Source: Hyphomicrobiales bacterium
Lineage (GTDB): Bacteria; Pseudomonadota; Alphaproteobacteria; Rhizobiales; Beijerinckiaceae
Reading direction: 5' to 3'
Assembly: GCA_015655535.1 (NCBI GenBank)
Contig: JAATEW010000370.1
Coordinates: 1 to 14,129, forward strand
Length of the DNA stretch: 14,129 nucleotides
Shown here: one piece after another, positions 1 to 7,046 of the stretch
Position numbering within the stretch: the first letter of the stretch is position 1
Layout: every line of letters begins with the position of its first letter
Made by a program: the position numbers and the translations under genes
Notes under the pieces: model-generated
Database searches by the model: none
What the model was told of the DNA's origin: nothing
What the model saw: the letters and a program-made list of their open reading frames with translations, nothing else

Positions 1-41
1 ACGATAAGAATGCGCATGGATGTCATATAGCGATTTCCACG

Positions 42-81
42 AAAAAAGCAGGCCAGGAGAGCATCCCCCGGCCTGCTGTTT
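42..81 (-). terminator. Rho-independent terminator downstream of degP
   Basis: Arms AGCAGGCC (47-54) and GGCCTGCT (70-77) form a perfect 8-bp stem with a 15-nt loop. Read on the minus strand, the stem is followed at once by a run of six T (47 down to 42), the classic intrinsic terminator shape. It lies about 30 bp after the degP stop codon. On the plus strand the hairpin is followed by GTTTT, so it may also stop transcription entering from the left, but less efficiently. The 40 bases to its left contain nothing I can interpret. Confidence 0.85.
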
Positions 82-112
82 TGACGCGCATAGTGAATAG
101 TTCGCGCTCGGG

Positions 113-1654
113 TCAGCCAGCCGGGCTCGTCGCGATGGCAACGAAACGCATGCCTTCCGGGCTCTTCACACGCAGCAGGACGGCCTTATGGCCATCCTTC
201 TTGGCGTCCGACATGACCGAAGTGATGTCGGACGGCTTGCTGACGGCATGGCCGCCCGCCTCCACGATGACATCGCCGACCTTGAGGCCCTTTTGCGCCG
301 CGGCGCCGTCCGGGTCGATCTCGGCAATCACGACGCCTTCCTTGCCGGCGCCGGGAACCGCGGCCGCGGGCGCGAGCGACAGGCCGAGGCTGGCCAGCAC
401 GCTTCGGTCGGACTGTGTGTCGGTCTCGGCCTTGGCCTCCTTATCGGGGGGCAGAACGCCGAGCTTGACCGAGACGGTCTTTTCGGAGCCGCCATGCCAG
501 ACGGTCAGATCCGCTTTGGCATTGGGGCCGAGGCCGGCGATCTTGCGCGCCAATTCGCGCGGACCTTCGACCTTCTCGCCATCGACGCCGAGGATGACGT
601 CGCCCGACTTGATGCCGGCTTCCTGCGCGGGCGAATTCGCCTGCGCCTCGGCGACCAGCGCGCCCTTCGGGGTCTTGAGGCCAAGGCTGTCGGCGATCTC
701 AGCCGTGACCGGCTGGATTTGCACGCCGATCCAGCCGCGCGCGACGGCACCCTTGTCCTTCAACTGGGCGATGACGCTCTTCACCGTATCGGCCGGAATG
801 GCGAAGCCGATGCCGACGCTGCCGCCCGACGGCGAGAAGATCGCCGTGTTGACGCCGACGACCTGGCCGGCCGCATTGAAGGTCGGGCCGCCCGAATTGC
901 CGCGATTGACCGGCGCATCGATCTGCAGGAAATCATCGTAAGGTCCGGCGCCAATGTCACGGCCCCGAGCCGAAACAATGCCGGCCGTGACCGTGCCGCC
1001 AAGCCCGAACGGATTGCCGACCGCGATCACCCAATCGCCGACGCGCGGCGCAGCCGAGGCAAAATCGACGAAGGGATAGTTGCCGCCCTCGTTGATCTTC
1101 AAAAGGGCGAGATCGGTCTTCTTGTCAGTGCCGACGACCTTGGCGGTCACCGTCGTCTTGCCATCGTCCATCACAAGCGTGACATCGCTGCCATGCTCGA
1201 CGACGTGATTATTCGTCACGACATAGCCGTCTGAGGAAATGATGAAGCCGGAGCCCTGGGCCTGCTGCGTCTTCGGCTTATGCGGCATGCCGGGCGCGCC
1301 CTGCTGTCCGAAACGCTTGAAGAATTTCTCCATCGGGTCTTCGGGCGAAAGCTGCGGAACGTCGGGCTTGCCGTCTTCGCTATCGGCCTCTTCGGTGACT
1401 TTCACCTTGACCGAGACGACGGCGCCGCGCACGCGATCGACGACATCGGCGAAAGACGCGCCTTGCGCCGCGGGCGTTACGGTCTCGGCAAGCGCATTGG
1501 AAGGATAAGGAAAGATAAAGCTATTCGCCAGAGCGCCGGTCAAAGCGACGCCCGCAACCGCGCTCAGCAGAACGACACGGCTTGAGGGATGTTTGCGGAT
1601 CTTCGAAAAACCTTCGCTCTGCTCATCGGGTCGGGGGGACTTCGAGCTCGTCAT
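113..1654 (-). CDS. degP: Do-family (DegP/HtrA) periplasmic serine protease
   Basis: Envelope quality-control protease and chaperone that degrades misfolded periplasmic proteins. The chosen start gives 513 residues, normal for the family. A membrane or signal segment lies at about residues 26-46. The chymotrypsin-like domain has His150 (TNNHVV), Asp181 (TDLALLK) and Ser254 (GNSGGP). Two PDZ domains follow at about 310-400 and 420-510, with the GWIGVQIQ entry typical of DegP/MucD. An ATG 57 bp further upstream is in frame, but this ATG has GGAG ten bases ahead and begins a sensible N-terminus. The gene follows ccmH by 136 bp on the same strand, the same neighbourhood as rhizobial cycHJKL-degP. 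The gap may hold its own promoter. It ends at a strong terminator. The second PDZ is the less typical one. The function call is firm; DegP versus DegQ/MucD naming is not. Confidence 0.95.
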   Translation of the reverse strand: MTSSKSPRPDEQSEGFSKIRKHPSSRVVLLSAVAGVALTGALANSFIFPYPSNALAETVTPAAQGASFADVVDRVRGAVVSVKVKVTEEADSEDGKPDVPQLSPEDPMEKFFKRFGQQGAPGMPHKPKTQQAQGSGFIISSDGYVVTNNHVVEHGSDVTLVMDDGKTTVTAKVVGTDKKTDLALLKINEGGNYPFVDFASAAPRVGDWVIAVGNPFGLGGTVTAGIVSARGRDIGAGPYDDFLQIDAPVNRGNSGGPTFNAAGQVVGVNTAIFSPSGGSVGIGFAIPADTVKSVIAQLKDKGAVARGWIGVQIQPVTAEIADSLGLKTPKGALVAEAQANSPAQEAGIKSGDVILGVDGEKVEGPRELARKIAGLGPNAKADLTVWHGGSEKTVSVKLGVLPPDKEAKAETDTQSDRSVLASLGLSLAPAAAVPGAGKEGVVIAEIDPDGAAAQKGLKVGDVIVEAGGHAVSKPSDITSVMSDAKKDGHKAVLLRVKSPEGMRFVAIATSPAG

Positions 1655-1790
1655 AGATATATATCTCCAATTGAAAGGAAGGCGGGGAGGACGCCCCTTC
1701 AACGCAAACATGGGCGCGTACGTCTTACTTCGCTATTTCGGGGGCATGAAAAATTCGTAAGACTGAAGCCAATAAAAGGCTTGAATTACG

Positions 1791-2258
1791 TCATTTTTTC
1801 AACAAATCGGCCAATCTGGCTTGTTCTTCAGCATTGAGAGCCGGTACCGCTTGGGCCTGCGACCGCCGTTTCGCCGCGAGCGCTATTCCAATGCCGCCCA
1901 AGACGAGAACCAGGAGCGGCGTCAGCCATAAAAGAAAAGTCTCCGCCTTGAACGGCGGTTTGAGCAAAATAAAATCCCCGTAGCGGGCGACGAGATATTG
2001 GCGAATCGCGGCCTCGCTTTCGCCGGCCTGCAAATGTTCGCGCACGAGAACCCGCAGATCATGCGCGAGCGGTGCATCCGATTCGTCGATCGATTCATTC
2101 TGGCAGACCATGCAGCGCAGCTCGCCCGACAGCGCACGCGCCCGGGCTTCGAGCGCTGGGTCTTGAAGCATCTCGTCCGGCCGCACAGCGAAAGCGGGCA
2201 GCGGTTGCATCGCGCCGATTGCCAAAACGGCAAAGAGGAATCGCTTGCGCATCATCAT
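1791..2258 (-). CDS. ccmH: Cytochrome c maturation protein CcmH (CycL)
   Basis: Membrane-anchored periplasmic thiol protein that handles the CxxCH motif of apocytochrome c during heme ligation with CcmF and CcmI. The protein is 155 residues. A signal peptide covers about residues 1-24. The redox motif LRCMVCQN places the two cysteines at 49 and 52. One transmembrane helix lies at about 105-127, followed by a short basic cytoplasmic tail. This is the short, non-fused form normal for alphaproteobacteria. The start is the first of three consecutive ATGs. It overlaps the ccmF stop codon as ATGA, a 4-bp overlap implying translational coupling. A longer in-frame reading upstream, entirely inside ccmF, is not protein-like and was not used. 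Confidence 0.95.
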   Translation of the reverse strand: MMMRKRFLFAVLAIGAMQPLPAFAVRPDEMLQDPALEARARALSGELRCMVCQNESIDESDAPLAHDLRVLVREHLQAGESEAAIRQYLVARYGDFILLKPPFKAETFLLWLTPLLVLVLGGIGIALAAKRRSQAQAVPALNAEEQARLADLLKK

Positions 2259-4234
2259 TCCGCCGGCTGGGCGCCCGGGGGCACCGGCGCGACGCGCGCG
2301 CGGCGCGCGACGCCGATCCGCAAACGGCGGTCGGACAGAGACAGCAAACCGCCAAAGCCCATGATCAAAGCGCCGAGCCAGATCAGGCTGACGAGCGGTT
2401 TCCAATAGAGCCTCGCGTCGATCGCGCCATCGGGCGAGGCGCCGCCGATGCTCATATAGACCTGCCCAAAGCCCAAAGTCGCGATGCCCGCTTCCGCCCG
2501 GCTCATGCGGCGGCTCGGGTAGAACCGGCTCTCCGGCACGATCTTGGCGACGGCCACGCCGCCCTTGCGGATGATGGAAGGCGCGCTCAGCGCGGAGTAA
2601 TTCGGTCCCTGTTCCGGCACCAGACCAAGCACGCTCACTTCATATGGCCCGAGCGCGATCGTCTCACCGGCTCGCACCGTGAGCACACGATCGACGCCCC
2701 AGCCCGTCGCCGCGAGCCCCAGGAGCGTGACGGCGAGACCGGCATGCGCGAAAGCCGTGCCCCAGGCCGAGCGCGGCAGGCCGGTCGCGCGGTGCCACGC
2801 ATGGGAGGCGTTGTCGGCGAAAACACGGCCCGCGAGATCGGTGAAGGAGCCAACGATCACATAGACCGAAAGCCCTGCGAGACAATAAGACGCCCAAGGC
2901 GCGCCATGCCAAGCCGCAAAGATCAGCGCGGCGACCACACCACAGCCAAGCGCCACCATCAATCTTTGCGCCGCGCCCAAGAGATCGCCGCGCTTCCAGG
3001 CGAGCATTTGCCCGATCGGCATGGCGAAGAACAAAGGCAGGAAGAGCGGGACGAAAGTCGCATTGAAGAAAGGCGCACCCACCGAGATTTTTTCGCCCGT
3101 CAGCGCTTCGAGCGCGAGCGGATAAAGCGTGCCGACGAAGACCGTAGCGCAAGCCGCCGTCAGAAGCAGATTGTTGAGCACAAGCGCGCCCTCGCGCGAG
3201 ACCGGCGCGAAAATGCCGCCCTGTTTCAATTCGCCCGCACGAAAAGCAAAGAGCGCGAGCGAACCGCCGATGAAGCCCGTCAGAATGACCAGGATAAAGA
3301 CGCCGCGCTGCGGATCGCTGGCGAAGGCATGGACGGAGGTCAGCACGCCCGAGCGCACCAGGAATGTCCCGATGAGCGAGAGCGAAAAGGCGAGGATTGC
3401 GAGAAAGATCGTCCAGACGCGCAAGGCTTCGCGCTTCTCCATGACGGCGGCGCAATGCAAAAGCGCGGTCGCAGCAAGCCACGGCATCAGCGAGGCATTT
3501 TCGACCGGGTCCCAGAACCAGAATCCGCCCCAGCCCAAAGTGTAATAGGCCCAGTAGGAGCCCATCGCGATACCAAGCGTGAGAAAGATCCAGGCGATCA
3601 AGGTCCAAGGCCGCACATAGCGCGCCCAGGCGGCGTCGATACGGCCCGAGATTAGCGCCGCGGCGGCGAATGAGAAGGTGATCGAAAGGCCGACATAGCC
3701 GAGGTAGAGCAGCGGCGGATGAATCGCGAGGCCCGGATCCTGCAGCAGCGGATTGAGATCCTGACCTTCGGCCGGCGGCTGCGCGAGGCGCGCAAACGGA
3801 TTGGAGGTGAGCAGAATGAAGAGCAGGAAGGCGGCGCCGATCCAGGACTGCATGGCAAGCACATTGGCGCGCAACTCGTCCGGCATATTGCGCGAAAAGA
3901 GCGCGACCGCCGCGCCGAAGATTGCGAGGATCAAAACCCAAAGCAGCATCGAGCCTTCGTGATTGCCCCAGACGCCGGAGATTTTATAGATGAGCGGCTT
4001 CGCCGAATGCGAATTCTCGACGACATTCGCCACCGAGAAGTCAGAGACCACATGCGCATAGGTCAGCGCGAAAAACGCATAGGCGATGAGCACGAATGTC
4101 ATCACCGCGACGGATGGCGCGACCGCCATCAATTGCGGATCATGGCGGCGCGCGCCCCAGATCGGGATCACCGCGTTGACGAGCGCCAGCGCCAAGGCAA
4201 GAACAAGGGCGTAATGTCCGGTTTCGACGATCAT
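2255..4234 (-). CDS. ccmF: Heme lyase subunit CcmF (CycK)
   Basis: Multi-pass inner-membrane protein that takes heme from holo-CcmE and, with CcmH and CcmI, attaches it to apocytochrome c. The length of 659 residues is usual. Family marks are WGNHEGSMLLW (about 89-99), the tryptophan-rich WWD motif (about 235-253, WGGFWFWDPVENA), periplasmic-loop histidines His172 (IHPPLLYLGY) and His302 (TSVHAFA), and membrane histidines His260 and His497 (AHAGLAV). These match the four heme-ligand histidines known from the E. coli protein. No Shine-Dalgarno-like sequence is visible before the ATG. The 91-bp gap upstream and the EF-G-like gene beyond it separate ccmF from ccmE, which normally sits directly ahead. 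Confidence 0.97.
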   Translation of the reverse strand: MIVETGHYALVLALALALVNAVIPIWGARRHDPQLMAVAPSVAVMTFVLIAYAFFALTYAHVVSDFSVANVVENSHSAKPLIYKISGVWGNHEGSMLLWVLILAIFGAAVALFSRNMPDELRANVLAMQSWIGAAFLLFILLTSNPFARLAQPPAEGQDLNPLLQDPGLAIHPPLLYLGYVGLSITFSFAAAALISGRIDAAWARYVRPWTLIAWIFLTLGIAMGSYWAYYTLGWGGFWFWDPVENASLMPWLAATALLHCAAVMEKREALRVWTIFLAILAFSLSLIGTFLVRSGVLTSVHAFASDPQRGVFILVILTGFIGGSLALFAFRAGELKQGGIFAPVSREGALVLNNLLLTAACATVFVGTLYPLALEALTGEKISVGAPFFNATFVPLFLPLFFAMPIGQMLAWKRGDLLGAAQRLMVALGCGVVAALIFAAWHGAPWASYCLAGLSVYVIVGSFTDLAGRVFADNASHAWHRATGLPRSAWGTAFAHAGLAVTLLGLAATGWGVDRVLTVRAGETIALGPYEVSVLGLVPEQGPNYSALSAPSIIRKGGVAVAKIVPESRFYPSRRMSRAEAGIATLGFGQVYMSIGGASPDGAIDARLYWKPLVSLIWLGALIMGFGGLLSLSDRRLRIGVARRARVAPVPPGAQPAE

Positions 4235-4325
4235 CCGCTAGAGCCTGACTGCTTGGGTTTGACCATGGTTCACATTCCAATGTTTTAAGCGTCGCACAAG
4301 TCGAGCGTTCCAGTTTTAATTGTAA
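4235..4325. other. Gap between ccmF and the EF-G-like gene, with a CTAGAGC heptamer
   Basis: A 91-bp stretch, AT-richer than its surroundings towards 4310-4325. The heptamer CTAGAGC at 4238-4244 is the same sequence that bounds the double palindrome at 6919-7035. I see no second half or hairpin here, and no convincing terminator or promoter. It may be the scar of the event that placed the EF-G-like gene inside the operon; that is inference. Confidence 0.35.
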
Positions 4326-5210
4326 TTACGCTCGCATTCCCACAGCCGGCGGAAAACGTCCATTGTCATTCGGAGGCAAAACCGGCGCATAATGACTGAA
4401 CGACATCGTGTAGTTGGCGCTGCCCTGGCTGAAGGACCGTAGCTGGTTCACATAACCAAACATATTAGCTAGTGAAACCAGGGCGTTGATGATGACCATA
4501 TTTTCACGCACGTTGTGGCCAAGCACTTGACCGCGCCGCGACCGAAGGTCGCCCATGACGGAACCCGTGTAATCCTCGGGCGTCGTCACTTCGACATTCA
4601 TGATCGGTTCGAGCAGAACCGAACCGCCTTCCTTCAAAGCCCGGCGGAAGGCCGCGCGGGAACAGATCTCAAAAGCGAGCACCGAGGAGTCGGTGTCGTG
4701 GAAGGCGCCGTCGATCAGGGTCGCCTTCACATCGACCACCGGGAAGCCGGCGAGAATACCGGAACCCATGACACTATTAATGCCCTTTTCGACGCCCGGA
4801 ATATATTCCGCCGGCACAGCGCCGCCGACGATCTGAGATTCGAAGTTCGATTCAGCACCCGACGCATTCGGTTCGAAAACGATCTTGACCCGCGCGAACT
4901 GGCCGGTACCGCCCGTCAGCTTCTTGTACGTCTCGTCAATCTCGACCCGCTTCGTCAGCGTCTCGCGATAGGCGACCTGAGGCGCGCCGATATTGGCATC
5001 GATCCCGTAGGTGCGTTTCAAGATATCGATCTTCGTGTCGAGATGAAGCTCACCCATGCCCTTCAAAATCGTCTGGCCGGATTCCTGATCGATCGAGACA
5101 CCGAAGGACGGATCATCAGCCACTAGCTCCGCAAGCGCGGCGCGAAGCTTCTCATGGTCGCCCTTGGCCTTCGGCTCAATCGCAACCTCGATGAGAAATG
5201 GATCTGGCAT
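4326..5210 (-). CDS. EF-G-like protein, domains III-V only (no GTPase domain)
   Basis: A 294-residue intact frame clearly homologous to the C-terminal part of bacterial elongation factor G. Domain III is about residues 5-75 (GQTILKGMGELHL), domain IV about 80-200 (TGGTGQFARV, then IDGAFHDTDSS) and domain V about 200-278 (LLEPIMNVEV, RRGQVLGH, LANMFGYVNQLRS). His171 corresponds to the translocation-critical His583 of E. coli EF-G. The roughly 400 N-terminal residues of a normal EF-G (GTPase domain and domain II) are absent. Homology begins almost at the start codon. The tail (about 279-294) is unlike any EF-G C-terminus I know. The start ATG is 16 bp after the ccmE stop, with a purine-rich AGAAGAG just ahead. 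It could be a stand-alone ribosome-binding protein or a decaying fusA duplicate. There are no internal stops or frameshifts. Function is unknown. Confidence 0.85.
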   Translation of the reverse strand: MPDPFLIEVAIEPKAKGDHEKLRAALAELVADDPSFGVSIDQESGQTILKGMGELHLDTKIDILKRTYGIDANIGAPQVAYRETLTKRVEIDETYKKLTGGTGQFARVKIVFEPNASGAESNFESQIVGGAVPAEYIPGVEKGINSVMGSGILAGFPVVDVKATLIDGAFHDTDSSVLAFEICSRAAFRRALKEGGSVLLEPIMNVEVTTPEDYTGSVMGDLRSRRGQVLGHNVRENMVIINALVSLANMFGYVNQLRSFSQGSANYTMSFSHYAPVLPPNDNGRFPPAVGMRA

Positions 5211-5226
5211 GACTCTTCTGTCCCGA

Positions 5227-5718
5227 TCATTTCACACTCGATGCCGGATTGGCGGATGTATCGGCGCGTGTCTCGGGCAGAGGCTGGCCTTCCTGCCAAA
5301 GGCCCTGCTTCTTCAAAGCATCGGCCACTTCGCGCGGCACATAGCGTTCGTCATGCTTGGCGAGAATGCTGTCGGCCTTCAACAGTCCGTCAGCACCGAT
5401 GACGCCTTCGGCCACAACTCCCTGCCCTTCGCGGAAAAGATCCGGCAGAAGCCCCGTATAGGTGACCAACACGTCATGTTTCGTGTCGGTGATGTCGAAG
5501 CGGATCGATTGGCCCTCTTCGCGCACGAACGAGCCTTGCTTGACGAGGCCGCCGATGCGCAGACGCGTGCCGGGCGGCGGGGCTTTTTCTGCCACCATCG
5601 CGGGGTCGTAGTAGAAAACAATGCTGCCGCGGAACGCGAAAAGCACGAGTCCGACGGCGACGCTCAGCACGCAAAGTGCCGATCCGATCAATGCGAGCCG
5701 CCGCGTCTTGCGAGTCAT
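5227..5718 (-). CDS. ccmE: Periplasmic heme chaperone CcmE (CycJ)
   Basis: Membrane-anchored chaperone that binds heme covalently and carries it to CcmF. The protein has 163 residues. A short basic N-terminus is followed by one transmembrane anchor (about 8-28) and an OB-fold beta-barrel domain. The hallmark is LAKHDERYVP, with the heme-attaching His122 and the tyrosine ligand Tyr126. The start is an ATG eight bases after the ccmI stop codon, with AAGGG overlapping the end of ccmI as a plausible ribosome binding site. This is operon-style spacing. The tail after about residue 140 is flexible and Pro/Ala-rich, as usual. Confidence 0.97.
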   Translation of the reverse strand: MTRKTRRLALIGSALCVLSVAVGLVLFAFRGSIVFYYDPAMVAEKAPPPGTRLRIGGLVKQGSFVREEGQSIRFDITDTKHDVLVTYTGLLPDLFREGQGVVAEGVIGADGLLKADSILAKHDERYVPREVADALKKQGLWQEGQPLPETRADTSANPASSVK

Positions 5719-5726
5719 GCCGAAAT

Positions 5727-6821
5727 CTACCCTTCGAGGCCGAGTTCATGCGCCAATGCGTCGATGCGGGCGGTCGCGGCCGGGTCATTGCCGAGGTTGC
5801 GGCGCGCCTCATCCAAAGCGGTGCGCGCCTTATCCGCTTCATTTAGGACTTTATAGGCGCGAACAAGGCGAAGCCAACCTTCAAGATCCTGGCCGTTTTG
5901 GGCCAAACGCGTCGCGAGCCTGTCCACCATGCCGCGGATCACGGCGTCGCGATCGCCCTCCGGCATGGCGGCAATGGCCGCGCCTTCCGGCGTCGATTGC
6001 GGCCCCTCTTCGCTTGAAAGCGCGATGAGTTTCTGGCGCAGACTTTCGGCCCAAGGCGCAGTCGGCGCATCCGCCAGAAGCTTTTTCCATATGGCGAGCG
6101 CGCGCGGCTTATCGCCGTCCTGCTCGGCGGCAAGGCCTAGATAAAGTGAGGCCTTCGGAACCAAAGCGCCCTTGGCCACTGCTTTGGTGAAAGCCTCTTG
6201 CGCCTCTTTCGTCACAACGCCTTGCGCCGCATAGACGAGAGTCTCTCCGTAAAGCGACAATCGCTCCGGCGAATCGCCCAGAAGGCGCAGAGCGGTCGAA
6301 GCGGCCCGCACGGCGTCTTCGACGCGACCGATCCGCAAATAGGCCGGCACGAGAACTTCATAGCCGCGCCCATCCGACGGATTTTGCGCGAGATGGGCTT
6401 CGACCTTGGCGATGGCCGTCGCCAAATCCATCCGTCCGGGCTCCGAGTCGAGCCGCGCCTGCAAGGGCAGATCGGGCCAGTCCGGGTGGCCGACGCGAGC
6501 ATAAAGGCCGAGCGCCACGGCCGGAATGAGGACCAAACCGAGCGCGGTGGCGAGCCGGACCCGCGTTTGCGACACCTGCGCCGGCGCCTTGTCCTGATCG
6601 GCCGAGACCAGAAGCCGCCGGGCAGCCTCCGCCTTGACCGCTTTCGCATCCTCGGGCGCGATCAAGGCACGTTCGACCTCGCGGTCGATTTCGCCAAGCC
6701 GCTCCTCATAGAAAGCAATATCGCGCTCGACCTCGTTCTGGCGCCTCGGCGCGCGGGCCAAAGGCCAAAGCACGCTGAAAATGGCGATGCCCGTCAAAAG
6801 CGCGAAAATGATCCAGAGCAT
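5727..6821 (-). CDS. ccmI: Cytochrome c maturation protein CcmI (CycH), TPR protein
   Basis: Apocytochrome c chaperone that captures the C-terminus of the apoprotein and presents it to CcmF/CcmH. The 364 residues are typical. Transmembrane helix 1 is at about 1-22. A cytoplasmic loop follows, containing the family pattern FYEERLGEIDREVERALI (about 37-54). Transmembrane helix 2 is at about 88-108. The periplasmic part carries TPR-like helices from about 130 to the end, for example around 145-180 and 325-360. The ATG is preceded by AGGAA six bases upstream. It is the first gene of the ccm cluster here, so the operon promoter should lie between 6822 and the repeat at 6919-7035. I did not find a convincing -35/-10 pair. 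Confidence 0.95.
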   Translation of the reverse strand: MLWIIFALLTGIAIFSVLWPLARAPRRQNEVERDIAFYEERLGEIDREVERALIAPEDAKAVKAEAARRLLVSADQDKAPAQVSQTRVRLATALGLVLIPAVALGLYARVGHPDWPDLPLQARLDSEPGRMDLATAIAKVEAHLAQNPSDGRGYEVLVPAYLRIGRVEDAVRAASTALRLLGDSPERLSLYGETLVYAAQGVVTKEAQEAFTKAVAKGALVPKASLYLGLAAEQDGDKPRALAIWKKLLADAPTAPWAESLRQKLIALSSEEGPQSTPEGAAIAAMPEGDRDAVIRGMVDRLATRLAQNGQDLEGWLRLVRAYKVLNEADKARTALDEARRNLGNDPAATARIDALAHELGLEG

Positions 6822-6918
6822 GAATGTTCCTGAGACGCCCGCGGCGCCGTCGCAGAGTATCCTCGATCGTCATAGATCAAAGACCAGCCCGCGCTTTTCA
6901 AGCGGCGTGATTGTCGGG

Positions 6919-7035
6919 CTAGAGCATGTTCCCAAAAAGTTGTTCGACTTTTTGGATGAGAACATGCTCCAACTTATTGATCTGGAGCGAGTTCTTTCCC
7001 CAAATGCAGCACCGCATTCGGGGAACGCGCTCTAG
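6919..7035. repeat. Two-part palindromic intergenic element (REP/BIME-like)
   Basis: Two adjacent hairpins enclosed by CTAGAGC (6919-6925) and GCTCTAG (7029-7035). Hairpin 1 pairs GAGCATGTTC (6922-6931) with GAACATGCTC (6960-6969), and CAAAAAGT (6933-6940) with ACTTTTTG (6947-6954), around a 6-nt loop. Hairpin 2 pairs 6985-6994 with 7023-7032 (one mismatch) and the AATGC arm (7003-7007) with GCATT (7014-7018), with a CCCC/GGGG segment between, around a 6-nt loop. Hairpins starting GAGCATG are a recurrent intergenic repeat in Rhizobiales genomes, from memory. Its place between the kinase stop and ccmI suggests it may also limit read-through or protect mRNA ends. Confidence 0.8.
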
Positions 7036-7046
7036 GTGCCGCATTT

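Noticed and set aside
188..1234. Long plus-strand open frame opposite degP (348 codons)
   Set aside because: Antisense shadow of a clear protease gene in GC-rich DNA; Arg/Asp/Gly-rich translation with no recognisable domain.
2072..3655. Plus-strand open frame of 527 codons opposite ccmF and ccmH
   Set aside because: Extremely Arg-rich composition, no domain, and lies antisense to two firmly identified ccm genes.
2664..3941. 425-codon minus-strand frame inside ccmF in another phase
   Set aside because: Same-strand out-of-frame shadow of ccmF; translation is Arg/Ala-rich and not membrane-like.
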